NCBI GenBank assembly: GCA_036268875.1
Contig: DATATI010000074.1
Span: forward strand, 197,886 to 261,885
Length of the DNA stretch: 64,000 nucleotides
Direction: 5' to 3'
DNA from: Polyangia bacterium
Lineage (GTDB): Bacteria > Myxococcota_A > Polyangia > Fen-1088
This document shows, piece by piece, positions 9,500 to 22,943 of this stretch. Position numbers and translations under genes: made by a program. Under the pieces are notes generated by a model. The model did not search any database, was not told the DNA's origin, and saw only the letters and a program-made list of their open reading frames with translations. Every line of letters begins with the position of its first letter. Positions within the stretch are counted from its first letter, which is position 1.

Positions 9500-11649
9500 C
9501 AGGTCACCAGCGTGCCGACGCCGCGATCGGTGAACAGTTCGGCGACGATGCTGTGCGGGCTGCGGCCGTCGACGATGTGCACGGCTTGCACGCCGCCGGC
9601 CAGGGCGTTTTGCACCGCCTGCGTCTTCACCGCCATGCCGCCCCGAATGGCCCCGCCCAGGCGCGCCTCCAGCTCCGAGCCTTTGATCTCGGTGACCAGC
9701 TTGCCGTCGCCGTCCAGGATCCCGGGGACGTCGGTGAGGAAGATCAGGCGCGTCGCCCCGCACGCCACGGCGATCTCCGCCGCCGCCACGTCGGCGTTGA
9801 TGTTGTAGCTGGCCCCGTCGGCGCCAAAGCCCACCGGCGAGATCACCGGGATGTAGCCACGCTCAAGGAACATATCCAGCAGCTCCGAGTTGATCATCTC
9901 GATGTCGCCGACAAAACCGAGATCGGGCTTTCCCGGCTGCGGCGCCAGCTTCTTCGCCGTGATGAGGCGCCCGTCCTTGCCGGACAGCCCGATGGCGTTG
10001 CCACCCAGCAGGTTCAAAAGGCCGACGATCTCCGTGTTGATCTTGCCGGTCAGAACCATCTCCACCACGCTGACGTCGTCAGCGCCGGTGATGCGCTGGC
10101 CGTCGGCGAACTGCGATTTCTGGCCGAACCGTTCCAGCGTCTTGGTGATCTCCGGACCGCCGCCGTGAACGATCACCGGCCGCAAGCCGGCTGACTGCAG
10201 CAGGACAATCTCCTGGGCGAAGCTGCGCTTCAACGATTGGTCGACCATCGCCGCGCCGCCGTACTTGATCACCGCCCGCTTGCCGGCGAACTTGCGGATG
10301 TAATTCAGCGCCTCGACGATCACCGGTCGATTGACGGGATCCGTGGCGCGCGAAACAGCGGGCGTGGCCGCGGCCATCGACGAGGAGGACGCCGAGCTCG
10401 TCGCGGGGGGCGCGGGACTCTTCGAGGGTCCCGCATAAGATGAATAGTATTCAGCGTTGATGCGGACGTATTCATAGCTGAGGTCGCAGCCGAGGGCGCG
10501 CGCCTTGGCCGGCCCGCGGCGCAGGTCCATTTTCACGGCGATCTCGGGCTCGCGCATGCGGGCCGACAGCGCGGCGTTGTCAAAGGCGATCGGCCCGCCG
10601 TTTTCATAGACCCGGGTGCCCTGAATATCCAGGGTCACCTCGGCGGGATCAACGGCGAAGGCCCGCGCTCCGATGCGCGCGCCCAGCGCCGCCAGGATGC
10701 GGCCCCAGGACGGGTCGCCGCCGAAGACGCCCGACTTGACCAAGCTGCCGCCCGCCACCGCGCGGGCCAGATCGCGGGCCATGCCTTGGTCGGGAGCGCC
10801 TTCGACGTCGACGATGAGCAACTTGGTGGCGCCTTCGCCGTCGGCGGCGATGGCCCGCGACAGATCGGCGCAGATCTCGGTCAGCGCCGCGCGAAAGCGA
10901 TCGAACGCCGGCCCCGGGCCTTCAATCATCGGCGCGTCCGAGCGGCCGTTCGCCAGCACCATCACGCAGTCGTTGGTGGACATGTCGCCGTCGACGGTGA
11001 TTGTGTTGAACGTCTGATCGCTGGCGTCCTTGACCGCCGCCTGCAGCGTGCCCGGCGTGATGGCCGCGTCGGTCGCCACGAAGCAGAGCATGGTCGCCAT
11101 CTGCGGGTGAATCATCCCCGAGCCTTTGGCGATGGCCGCCAACTTGACCAAACGCCCGCCGATGTCGATGGTCCGACCGGCGGATTTGTCGCGCAGATCG
11201 GTGGTGCGGATGGCTTCGCTGGCGGGCGCCAGATCGTTTCCCAGCGAACCGGCCAAGGCCGGCATCGCCGCTTTGATCACCGCCATCGGCATCCGCACGC
11301 CGATGGCTCCCGTCGACGCGGTCAGGACTTCTTCGGCGCCAAGGCCCAGCGCCACGGCGGCGGCGGCGGCCATCGCCCGATCATCTTCCAGGCCGCCCGG
11401 GCCAGTCAGCGCGTTGGCGTTGCCGCTGTTGGCGATGATGGCCCGGATGCCCGCTGACGGCAGGCGCGCCGACGATCCGCGAATCGGCGCCGCGCAGAGC
11501 TGGTTCGCCGTGAAGACGCCGGCCGCCGCGCACGGCGTGTCCGAGATGATGACGGCCAGGTCGCGCTTGGTGCCGGTGGATTTGATGCCGGCGCGGGTGG
11601 CGCCAAAACGAAACCCGGTGGGAATGGCGACGACGGTCTCGGACATCAC
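9499..11649 (-). CDS. argJB: ArgJ-ArgB fusion: ornithine/glutamate N-acetyltransferase joined to acetylglutamate kinase
   Basis: A single 716-residue frame holds two arginine-pathway enzymes. Residues 1-about 404 are ArgJ, which recycles acetyl from acetylornithine to glutamate; it contains KGSGMIHPQMATMLCF, in which Thr186 would be the autoproteolysis site and nucleophile, and ends with the usual YVRINAEYYSS. Residues about 405-440 are a Pro/Ala/Ser-rich linker. Residues about 443-716 are ArgB (acetylglutamate kinase) with KYGGAAM, VHGGGPEI and NINADVAA. An internal ATG at 10377 has no ribosome site, so separate ArgB initiation is unlikely. The GTG/ATG start overlaps the argC stop. Self-cleavage would leave the ArgJ beta chain attached to ArgB. 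Confidence 0.95.
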   Translation of the reverse strand: MMSETVVAIPTGFRFGATRAGIKSTGTKRDLAVIISDTPCAAAGVFTANQLCAAPIRGSSARLPSAGIRAIIANSGNANALTGPGGLEDDRAMAAAAAVALGLGAEEVLTASTGAIGVRMPMAVIKAAMPALAGSLGNDLAPASEAIRTTDLRDKSAGRTIDIGGRLVKLAAIAKGSGMIHPQMATMLCFVATDAAITPGTLQAAVKDASDQTFNTITVDGDMSTNDCVMVLANGRSDAPMIEGPGPAFDRFRAALTEICADLSRAIAADGEGATKLLIVDVEGAPDQGMARDLARAVAGGSLVKSGVFGGDPSWGRILAALGARIGARAFAVDPAEVTLDIQGTRVYENGGPIAFDNAALSARMREPEIAVKMDLRRGPAKARALGCDLSYEYVRINAEYYSSYAGPSKSPAPPATSSASSSSMAAATPAVSRATDPVNRPVIVEALNYIRKFAGKRAVIKYGGAAMVDQSLKRSFAQEIVLLQSAGLRPVIVHGGGPEITKTLERFGQKSQFADGQRITGADDVSVVEMVLTGKINTEIVGLLNLLGGNAIGLSGKDGRLITAKKLAPQPGKPDLGFVGDIEMINSELLDMFLERGYIPVISPVGFGADGASYNINADVAAAEIAVACGATRLIFLTDVPGILDGDGKLVTEIKGSELEARLGGAIRGGMAVKTQAVQNALAGGVQAVHIVDGRSPHSIVAELFTDRGVGTLVT

Positions 11650-12710
11650 GGTGTGCTCCCGGCAAGGCCCAAAAGGCCGGTGGTTTCTTCAAAACCGAAC
11701 ATCAAATTCGCGTTCTGCACCGCCTGGCCGGCCGCGCCCTTGACCAGGTTGTCGATGGCCCCGAACCCGACGGCAATGCCGCGCTCGGGATCGGCGTCGG
11801 CGCCCAGCAAGACCCGGTTGGTGCTGATCACGGCGTGCAGGCGGACAGCATCTGGCTTCGTCGCGCGCAGGAACGCCCGCCCGCGCACGAAGTCTTGCAC
11901 CGCCGCCGCCGCGTCCGCCGCCGCCTTGCCCGCGCGCAAGCGACCATAGGCCGTGGCCAGGATCCCGCGACGCGTGGGAAGGAGATGCGCCGTGAACGTC
12001 ATCGGGCTGACTGGCGCGCCGGCCAAGGCCAGCGCCCGTTCGATTTCGGGCGTGTGCTGGTGACGCAAGACCCGATAGGCGCGAAAGTCGCCGTCGGTTT
12101 CGGAGAACGACATTTCTTCGGTGGCCTTCCGGCCGGCGCCGGTGGTGCCGCTCTTGGCGTCGACGATGATGCCGGTTGGTTCGATGACCCCGGCGCGCAG
12201 CAGTGGCAGCACCGCCAGCGCGCTGGCCGTCGGGTAACAACCCGGGTTCGACACCAACCGCGCCGAACGAAGCTGACGGGTGGTCTCATCGCCGGTGACC
12301 TCCGGCATCGAATAGACCGCTTCCGCCAGCAGGTCGGGCCGGGTGTGCTCGAATCCATACCAGCGCGGGAAATCGGCCGCCTTCAGCCGAAACGCGCCCG
12401 ACAGATCGACCACCCGCGCGCCGGCATCCAGCGCGGCCGGCGCCAGCGCCAACGAGACCTCCGCCGGCGTGCAGAAAAAAACCAGGTCGAGGCCGTTCAA
12501 TTGCTTGGTCGCCTCCGCCTGGGGTTGCACGGTCAAGGTCGCCAGCGAGCCCGCCACCGACAAACAATCCCCGAGCGCCCTGCCCGCCCATTTGTCACTG
12601 ATCACCAACCGGACCGCGAAGCCCGGGTGCCCCGAGAGAATGCGCCCGAGCTCCATCCCCGCGTACCCGGAGACGCCGACGATCCCGACCCGAACCACCT
12701 GGCTATTCAT
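11646..12710 (-). CDS. argC: N-acetyl-gamma-glutamyl-phosphate reductase
   Basis: This 354-residue NADP-dependent enzyme makes the third step of arginine synthesis, reducing the product of ArgB to the semialdehyde. The N-terminal Rossmann motif GIVGVSGYAGMELGR and the catalytic cysteine segment SNPGCYPTA are present. It is first in the argC-argJB-argR unit. Its stop codon overlaps the next start. An ARG-box-like palindrome and a possible -10 lie directly before the ATG, with no Shine-Dalgarno sequence, which suggests a leaderless or nearly leaderless message repressed by ArgR (inference). Confidence 0.95.
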   Translation of the reverse strand: MNSQVVRVGIVGVSGYAGMELGRILSGHPGFAVRLVISDKWAGRALGDCLSVAGSLATLTVQPQAEATKQLNGLDLVFFCTPAEVSLALAPAALDAGARVVDLSGAFRLKAADFPRWYGFEHTRPDLLAEAVYSMPEVTGDETTRQLRSARLVSNPGCYPTASALAVLPLLRAGVIEPTGIIVDAKSGTTGAGRKATEEMSFSETDGDFRAYRVLRHQHTPEIERALALAGAPVSPMTFTAHLLPTRRGILATAYGRLRAGKAAADAAAAVQDFVRGRAFLRATKPDAVRLHAVISTNRVLLGADADPERGIAVGFGAIDNLVKGAAGQAVQNANLMFGFEETTGLLGLAGSTP

Positions 12711-12713
12711 CGC

Positions 12714-12731
12714 GGTGAATAATTATCCATT
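12714..12731 (-). promoter_or_regulatory. Putative ARG box overlapping the argC -10 region
   Basis: The plus strand reads TGAAT-AATT-ATCCA at 12716-12729, which matches the ArgR operator TGAAT-WWWW-ATTCA at nine of ten defined positions. It sits three bases upstream of the argC ATG. The same AT-rich patch contains GATAAT on the minus strand (12722-12727), a good -10 hexamer whose start point would fall a few bases before the ATG. The -35 match is poor. ArgR bound here would block transcription; argR is the last gene of this operon. Confidence 0.6.
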
Positions 12732-12818
12732 CGCTCGCCGCAAGCAACCATTCTCTTGTGACAACGCGGTGGCGTCCGCGCGCCGAAAACGCGGCTATTT
12801 CAGCCAGGAGCGCGGCTT

Positions 12819-13259
12819 TTATCCGGTATGCCCGAAGCCACCGGCGCCACGAACAGTGTCCGAAAGATCCTCGGTCTCGGCCAGCGCGACCTGGGTCACG
12901 GGCGCGATCACCAGCTGGGCGATGCGATCGCCGGGGTTGATGACGTGCGGCTCGCGGCCGAGGTTCACCAGCAAGACCACCAGCTCGCCGCGGTAGTCGC
13001 TGTCGATGGTCCCGGGCGCGTTGATGATCGTGACGCCGAAGCGCAAGGCCAGCCCCGACCGCGGCCGCACCTGGCCTTCGAACCCCGCCGGGATCTCCAA
13101 GGCCAAACCGGTCGGCACACCGACCCGCCCGCCCGGCTCCAGCCGGACTGGCTCGTCCGCGGCCGAGGCCAGGTCCATCCCGGCGGCGCCCGCGGACATA
13201 TAGCGCGGTGTCTGCGCCGCGGGCCGCAGCTTGCGAAAGCGAAGGAGCGGCCCGCTCAC
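12819..13259 (-). CDS. dut: dUTP diphosphatase (trimeric dUTPase)
   Basis: The 146-residue protein hydrolyses dUTP to dUMP, keeping uracil out of DNA and feeding dTMP synthesis. All five dUTPase motifs can be read: [28 protein letters not shown] and the C-terminal [10 protein letters not shown] that closes the active site. The length is typical of the homotrimeric class. It lies 25 bases downstream of pnp on the same strand and 108 bases upstream of argC. Confidence 0.96.
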   Translation of the reverse strand: MSGPLLRFRKLRPAAQTPRYMSAGAAGMDLASAADEPVRLEPGGRVGVPTGLALEIPAGFEGQVRPRSGLALRFGVTIINAPGTIDSDYRGELVVLLVNLGREPHVINPGDRIAQLVIAPVTQVALAETEDLSDTVRGAGGFGHTG

Positions 13260-13284
13260 GTGTGGTCTCTTGTTCTGCGCCCGC

Positions 13285-15408
<2,124 letters not shown>

Positions 15409-15526
15409 GTCTCGCTCCTTTGGCGGCAGCGGCGACGTTTCGTCCCTCTTCTCGTCGGTCCAGGCCCGGTGAAGGGCGGCGTTGGACCAGCGGGAAAAAG
15501 GATGAATACCGACGCGCGGCCGGTTG

Positions 15527-15567
15527 GGGCGAGCCCTTGCCCAACGATGCGGACCGCAGGCTCGCCC
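15527..15567 (-). promoter_or_regulatory. Inverted repeat in the pnp leader
   Basis: Between rpsO and pnp, a perfect 9-bp inverted repeat (GGGCGAGCC / GGCTCGCCC) encloses 23 bases. It has no following T tract, so it is not an intrinsic terminator. In enterobacteria the rpsO-pnp spacer forms stem-loops that RNase III cuts and PNPase uses for autoregulation. The position here invites the same idea, but no further evidence is visible. Confidence 0.4.
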
Positions 15568-15594
15568 GGGTTTGTCTCTCTCCCGAAAAGCCTT

Positions 15595-15864
15595 TTACTT
15601 GCGGATGCCGAGCGACTGAATGACGGTCCGATATCGATCGACGTTCTTGGCCTTCAAGTAATCAAGCAACCGCCGCCGCTGCCCGACCAACATCAGCAGG
15701 CCGCGGCGTGAGTGATGGTCCTTGACGTGGATCTTGAAGTGCTCGGTCAGGTACGTGATCCGCTCAGAAAGCAGCGCGATCTGCACCTCGGGAGATCCGG
15801 TGTCGCCCGGCTGGCGGGCGAATTTCGAAACTACTTCTGCTTTGCGTTCTGCTGCGAGAGCCAT
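15595..15864 (-). CDS. rpsO: 30S ribosomal protein S15
   Basis: The 89-residue protein has the normal S15 length and pattern: [17 protein letters not shown] in the first half, then [16 protein letters not shown] and [10 protein letters not shown]15 binds 16S rRNA at the central three-way junction and nucleates platform assembly. It is encoded between truB and pnp as in most proteobacteria. A purine-rich GGAAAGA stretch precedes the ATG. Confidence 0.98.
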   Translation of the reverse strand: MALAAERKAEVVSKFARQPGDTGSPEVQIALLSERITYLTEHFKIHVKDHHSRRGLLMLVGQRRRLLDYLKAKNVDRYRTVIQSLGIRK

Positions 15865-15931
15865 TTCTATCTTTCCGTTCTTCCTTGCTTTTGAGGTGCC
15901 CGAATCTCCCAGATATTTCTCAGCGAGTCAA

Positions 15932-16876
15932 TCAAACGGAGGCCCTTTTTCCGGCTTCCGGCGACGGCGGGCCAATGTTGAAGACGCGCAGCGTTCGCAC
16001 CATATGAGCGGCGTCGGTCCGAGCGACGGCCAGCAGGCGGCCGTCGGGGCCCACTACCTGGAATTGGCCGCCGATCGAGGGCGGCGACAGCGCGCCAGCC
16101 AGCGCGGACCAAGGCACCGCCTTGCCCTGTTGCAAGGCCAACGCGACGCCCGCATCGGCCTGCGCCTGCGGTAAATGGGCCAGTCCGTCGGTCAACCCGA
16201 CCAGCGGCAGAGCGGCCGGATCGCGGGCCTGCAAAGCGGCCAAAATCTCCGGCAGCGCCCGGGCCGCGACGATGGTGAACGGTCCCGAACGGGTCCGCCG
16301 CAGCGCCGTCAAGTGCGCGCCCGGCCCCAGCACCCGCCCAAGGTCAAAGGCCAGCGACCGGATATACGTGCCCTTCGAACAGCGCACGAAGACCGACACT
16401 CCCTGGGGGCCGGCGAAGCGCGAAAGACGCAGGTCGTGGATGGTCACCGCACGTTCGGGTGGGTCGACGGCCTCCCCCCGGCGGGCATAGGCATAAAGCG
16501 GCTGGCCGTCGCGCTTCAGCGCCGAATAGACCGGCGCCTTCTGGCGAATCGCCCCGCGAAAGCCGGCCAGGGCCTCCGCCACTGCCGCCTCGGTGATGGC
16601 GGAGGGATCGGCGCGGCGGGTCTCGGCCCCATCGGCGTCATAAGTGTCGGTCTCGACGCCGAAACGAATCGTCGCTTCGTATTCCTTGTCGGCCTCCAAA
16701 AGAAACTGCGCCAGCTTGGTCGCCTCGCCCAGACAGATAGGCAGCACACCCGAGGCCAGCGGATCCAGCGTCCCACCATGGCCGACGCGACGGACACCGG
16801 AGGCGTGCTTGATGCGCCGGACGACGTCGAACGACGTCATCCCCGTCGGCTTGTCCAGCACCAGCACGCCGTCCAT
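15932..16876 (-). CDS. truB: tRNA pseudouridine(55) synthase
   Basis: The 314-residue enzyme converts U55 in the tRNA T-loop to pseudouridine. It begins with GVLVLDKPTGMTSFDVV and has the catalytic aspartate in GHGGTLDPLASGVLP, followed by KEYEATIRFG, all TruB hallmarks. The C-terminal part is a PUA-like region. It lies five bases after rbfA. A ribF gene, usually next to truB, is absent. Confidence 0.96.
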   Translation of the reverse strand: MDGVLVLDKPTGMTSFDVVRRIKHASGVRRVGHGGTLDPLASGVLPICLGEATKLAQFLLEADKEYEATIRFGVETDTYDADGAETRRADPSAITEAAVAEALAGFRGAIRQKAPVYSALKRDGQPLYAYARRGEAVDPPERAVTIHDLRLSRFAGPQGVSVFVRCSKGTYIRSLAFDLGRVLGPGAHLTALRRTRSGPFTIVAARALPEILAALQARDPAALPLVGLTDGLAHLPQAQADAGVALALQQGKAVPWSALAGALSPPSIGGQFQVVGPDGRLLAVARTDAAHMVRTLRVFNIGPPSPEAGKRASV

Positions 16877-16881
16877 GACGT

Positions 16882-17340
16882 CTACTCGCGCTGCTGGTCG
16901 TCGTCGCCCGCGCCGTCGCTGTCGGCCGACTGCTCGGCACCGTCCGTCGATTGTTCGCCACCTTCGGGGTTCGGCGGCGCCGACGAGGCGATCTCGTGCA
17001 GCAGATGTTCGACTCGCGACGCCTGCTCAAACACCCGATCGATCTCGAAATTCAGCGTCGGCGTCACCTTCAACCGCAGCCGGCGGGCGATGGCGTGACG
17101 AAGAAAACCGCTGGCGCGCTCCAGTCCTTCGCGGACGTGTTCCAGCTCGGCGTCGCCGGCGTTGTGCACGGTGAACAACGCCCACGCCTGGCGCAGATCG
17201 CCTGACAGTCGAACGTGCGTGATGGTGATGAGCCCGGCGCCCTGCACGCGCGGATCTTTGATCTCTCGTCGGGCAATCACCTCACCGATGATCGCCCGCA
17301 CTTCGCCGGCCACCCGCTCTGTCCGCTGCGACACCGTCAT
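16882..17340 (-). CDS. rbfA: Ribosome-binding factor A
   Basis: This KH-like 30S maturation and cold-adaptation factor is 152 residues from the ATG at 17340 (MTVSQRTERV). Family features are the helix VAGEVRAIIGEVIARRE, IKDPRV, and the strand ITITHVRLSGDLRQAWALFTV. The C-terminus carries an acidic Gly/Asp/Gln-rich tail of about 35 residues that is not part of the KH fold. The start is chosen because it overlaps the upstream DUF503 stop (ATGA). An in-frame extension further upstream would read through the DUF503 gene. Confidence 0.94.
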   Translation of the reverse strand: MTVSQRTERVAGEVRAIIGEVIARREIKDPRVQGAGLITITHVRLSGDLRQAWALFTVHNAGDAELEHVREGLERASGFLRHAIARRLRLKVTPTLNFEIDRVFEQASRVEHLLHEIASSAPPNPEGGEQSTDGAEQSADSDGAGDDDQQRE

Positions 17341-17660
17341 CCCTCCCAGTGGCGCAGGTCTTTGCCCAGCGTGGTGGCGTCGAACGTCTGCAGCTCGCGC
17401 TCTGCCCCGGTCACTTCGGCTTTGCTGCGCACGAAACGCAGCACCTCGTCCAGCGCAGACTCGACGAAGCGGCCCTCGTTGCCGCACAGGACGATCCCAA
17501 GCACGGCGCGCTGCCAAACGTCATTGTCAGCCACCTCAGCGATCGACACGTTGAACTTCCCGCGCACCAGATCCTTCACTCGCCGGACCACCATGCGCTT
17601 TTCCTTCAGCGAATGGCTGCCGGCGATGAACAGCGTGACGCGCGCGATGCCGACAGTCAC
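17337..17660 (-). CDS. DUF503 family protein (YlxP-like)
   Basis: The 107-residue protein has the YlxP/DUF503 pattern, beginning GIARVTLFIAGSHSLKEKRMVV and continuing with the KFNVSIAEV strand and a W-x-RAVLGIV segment. Members are small alpha/beta proteins regularly encoded between infB and rbfA and associated with ribosome function, though their molecular role is poorly defined. The stop overlaps the rbfA start by four bases and it lies 27 bases after infB. Confidence 0.92.
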   Translation of the reverse strand: MTVGIARVTLFIAGSHSLKEKRMVVRRVKDLVRGKFNVSIAEVADNDVWQRAVLGIVLCGNEGRFVESALDEVLRFVRSKAEVTGAERELQTFDATTLGKDLRHWEG

Positions 17661-17687
17661 GATGGAACCTCCGGACGACGATGACGG

Positions 17688-20458
<2,771 letters not shown>

Positions 20459-20462
<4 letters not shown>

Positions 20463-20740
20463 GGTGTCTTCCTAATCGTGGCTGCGATCAGCAGCTGCAA
20501 GAGTGAGTCTGGTTCCAAGCTGGCCAAATCCTCGATGCGCGAACGAAAGGCGCGCGCGAAGGCGCCGGTCTTGAGCGCCGCCTTCACACACGCTGCATGC
20601 CCGTGGATGGACGCACCCCGCCCGCCCGGCCGGCGGCCGCGCCACGGTTGCAAGCGTCCGTCGAGCAAGACCAGGCGCACCAATTGGTCGGCGGGCGCTG
20701 GCTTCCGACACCCGACGCATGTTCGCTGCGGCGACGCCAT
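20459..20740 (-). CDS. ylxR: YlxR/RnpM family RNA-binding protein (DUF448)
   Basis: This 93-residue protein shows the YlxR signature RTCVGCRK, then [11 protein letters not shown] and a GRGASIH segment followed by a cysteine and a basic helix ([12 protein letters not shown]). YlxR is encoded between nusA and infB in many bacteria; in Bacillus it has been linked to RNase P modulation and gene regulation. It is 25 bases downstream of nusA and overlaps the infB start. Confidence 0.9.
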
Positions 20741-20765
20741 CTTGATCCTCGCGGGCGTTCATTGC

Positions 20766-22211
20766 TTAGGGACCCTCCGTCGATCGCGCGGCAGCCGCGG
20801 CGTCGGCTTCACCGGTTGCAGCCGCTTCGGCCGCCTCGGCGGCTTCACGCGCCACCCGGGCCATCTCCTCGGCGCGCACGCGCCGCTCGATCTCCGCGGC
20901 GCGGCCAGCGGCAGCGATGATATTTTGCGCCGCCTCTGTGCCGCCCAATCCCGGCACCGAGGCCAGCTCCTCGGCCTTGGCGTTGGCCACGTCAGCGGCC
21001 GAGCGCCAGCCCAGCTTGAAAAGCGTGTCAGCCAGATCGGTGCCGACGCCGTCGATGGCAGCCATCGACTGGCGCGACCGCGCTTCCATCTCACGAACCT
21101 TGGTCTCCGAATGGATGTCGATGCGCCAGCCGGTCAGCTGCGACGCCAACCGCACGTTCTGGCCTTTCTTCCCGATGGCCAGGGACAGCTTGTCGTCGGG
21201 AACGATCAGCTCCATGGTGTGGCTGCCGGCGTCGATGATCACCCGCGCCACTTCCGCCGGAGCGATGGCGTTACAGACGAAGCGGGCCGGATCGGCGTCG
21301 TATGGCACGATGTCGATCTTCTCGCCTCGAAGTTCCTGCACCACCGCCTGCACGCGCGAGCCTTTCATGCCCACGCAGGCGCCCACCGGGTCCACGTCAC
21401 GATCGCGCGAGCTGACGGCGATCTTCGAACGCGCCCCCGCCTCGCGGGCCGAGGCCTCGATACGCACGATCTTCTCGTAGATCTCCGGCACTTCCATCTC
21501 GAACAGCTTTTCTAGAAGACCCTTGTGCGTGCGCGACAGGATGATTTGCGGACCGCGTGCGGTCTTATCGATGTCGACGACGTAGGCCACGATGCGATCG
21601 CCGGCCCGGTACGACTCGCGCGGCACCTGATCGCGCACCGGCAGGATAGCCTCCGCGCCGCCCAGGTCGACCACGATGTTGCCCCGTTCAAAGCGGCGCA
21701 CGATACCCGAGATCAGCTCGCCGCGACGGTCTTTGTACTGGTTGAAGACATTTTCCCGCTCGGCCTCGCGCACGCGCTGCAGGATGACCTGCTTGGCGGT
21801 CTGGGCGGCGATGCGGCCGAACCCCTTCCAGGCCCGGTTCAGCTTCAGAAGCTCGCCGTACTTGGCGTCTTGCTCCTCGGCCTTGGCCTGATCTTTCTCG
21901 TCGAAGAAAATCTGGAACAGCAACTCGTCGCCGGCTTCCGCCTTGAGGCCGAAGCGGGTGGCGTCCTCGAGGGGGATCTCGCGGCCCTCAGCGCCCGGCG
22001 TGACCTGGTCGGCGATGATGATGATCTGGAACAGATCGACCCGACCGCTTTCCTCGTTGAACTTCGCCTCCATTTCGCGGTGCATACCGAACGCCTTCTT
22101 GGCGGCGGTCAAGATCGCTTGTTCCAGGGTTTCCACCAGGACCTGGCGATCGATGTTCTTGTCTTTCGAAACCTGATCCAGGACCAGGCCTAGGGCGGCA
22201 CCATCGTTCAT
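20766..22211 (-). CDS. nusA: Transcription termination/antitermination protein NusA
   Basis: This 481-residue form starts at the ATG at 22211, which overlaps the rimP stop (ATGA) and has GGAG about nine bases upstream. The order is an N-terminal RNA-polymerase-binding domain ([14 protein letters not shown]), S1 ([23 protein letters not shown]), KH1 and KH2 ([17 protein letters not shown] and [15 protein letters not shown]), a helix-hairpin-helix-like segment ([16 protein letters not shown]) and an Ala/Glu-rich tail. NusA modulates pausing, termination and antitermination. Autoregulation of its own operon is known in E. coli, and an attenuator-like hairpin precedes this operon too. Confidence 0.96.
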   Translation of the reverse strand: MNDGAALGLVLDQVSKDKNIDRQVLVETLEQAILTAAKKAFGMHREMEAKFNEESGRVDLFQIIIIADQVTPGAEGREIPLEDATRFGLKAEAGDELLFQIFFDEKDQAKAEEQDAKYGELLKLNRAWKGFGRIAAQTAKQVILQRVREAERENVFNQYKDRRGELISGIVRRFERGNIVVDLGGAEAILPVRDQVPRESYRAGDRIVAYVVDIDKTARGPQIILSRTHKGLLEKLFEMEVPEIYEKIVRIEASAREAGARSKIAVSSRDRDVDPVGACVGMKGSRVQAVVQELRGEKIDIVPYDADPARFVCNAIAPAEVARVIIDAGSHTMELIVPDDKLSLAIGKKGQNVRLASQLTGWRIDIHSETKVREMEARSRQSMAAIDGVGTDLADTLFKLGWRSAADVANAKAEELASVPGLGGTEAAQNIIAAAGRAAEIERRVRAEEMARVAREAAEAAEAAATGEADAAAAARSTEGP

Positions 22212-22717
22212 GAAGCGCTCCGGTGGAATTCTGCGTCCCAATCCGGAATCAGTTTCGCTGTCGCGATACTGCCGATGGGAAGCTGGTAAGACCGGCCATC
22301 ACACTCGATCTCCACGAGGCCATCATGAGCCCCGCGAAGCGTACCGGAGAAGTTGCGTCGCCCCTCCACGCCCTCAGAGAGCCGAATGCGCGCGCTCTGT
22401 CCCGCAAACCGAGCAAAATCTCGCTCTCGCCGAAGGGGCCGATCAAGCCCTGGCGAGCTGACTTCCAACTGGTAGGCGTGGGGAATCAGATCCGCCACGT
22501 CCAGGGCCGCCGACAGATCCCGGCTGACCCGCTCGCAGTCTTCGTGAGAAATGGGGACCTGCTTGGTTTCGCCCTCGGCCGGCGGTAGCCGGTCGATGAA
22601 AAGGCGCACGATCCACCCCGAGGCTTCACGCCCCGACTGGACCTCTACCAAGTCGAACCCTGCGTCAGCGACGTAGGGCTCAGCCAGCGTCCACAAGTCT
22701 CGAATCTCCTTTCGCAT
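22208..22717 (-). CDS. rimP: Ribosome maturation factor RimP
   Basis: The 169-residue protein starting at ATG 22717 (MRKEIRDLW) is RimP, which binds the 30S subunit and helps late assembly. Features are AGFDLVEVQ in the N-terminal alpha/beta domain, [33 protein letters not shown] and a C-terminal SH3-like barrel. The frame can be extended upstream to 22804, but that region contains the terminator hairpin and oligo-T tract, so the downstream ATG is preferred. It is first in the rimP-nusA-ylxR-infB operon. Confidence 0.93.
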   Translation of the reverse strand: MRKEIRDLWTLAEPYVADAGFDLVEVQSGREASGWIVRLFIDRLPPAEGETKQVPISHEDCERVSRDLSAALDVADLIPHAYQLEVSSPGLDRPLRRERDFARFAGQSARIRLSEGVEGRRNFSGTLRGAHDGLVEIECDGRSYQLPIGSIATAKLIPDWDAEFHRSAS

Positions 22718-22756
22718 CAGCGACGTTTGAATTGGTTTTGGGCAAAAGTTTTGGGC

Positions 22757-22784
22757 AAAAAAAAAGGCGGGCTCGCGGCCCACC
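22757..22784 (-). terminator. Intrinsic terminator in the rimP operon leader (attenuator)
   Basis: Read on the minus strand, GGTGGGC-CGCGA-GCCCGCC forms a 7-bp stem with one G-T pair and a five-base loop. Nine consecutive T residues follow directly. This is a textbook rho-independent terminator. No minus-strand gene lies immediately upstream, since the neighbour is divergent. It therefore sits between the probable rimP promoter and rimP, which fits an attenuator rather than the end of a gene. Confidence 0.75.
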
Positions 22785-22819
22785 TCGATCAGGCGGCAAC
22801 GCAAAATTTCAGACCGCGG

Positions 22820-22848
22820 TTTATAACATGCTGATCTTCACCGCGCAA
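22820..22848 (-). promoter_or_regulatory. Probable sigma-70-type promoter of the rimP-nusA-infB operon
   Basis: On the minus strand there is TTGCGC (22848-22843), 17 bases of spacer, and TATAAA (22825-22820). The -10 matches five of six consensus positions and the -35 three of six. The predicted start point is about 30 bases upstream of the attenuator hairpin and about 95 bases upstream of the rimP ATG. Confidence 0.6.
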
Positions 22849-22943
22849 GGGAGCGAGCCGGCGCTAACACGCGGCCGTCGCTGGTTTTTTGTCTGGCGGC
22901 GGGCAGTTTTCGGCGCCAACCACCGTGCTAGGTTACAGGGTCG

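Noticed and set aside
9500-9763. An 88-codon N-terminal extension of ArgR
   Set aside because: It would overlap the end of argJB, is Arg/Gly-rich and is not part of ArgR; the ATG at 9499 gives the normal length and a coupled junction.
17341-17517. An upstream extension of rbfA
   Set aside because: It reads through DUF503 in another frame with biased composition; ATG 17340 is coupled to the DUF503 stop.
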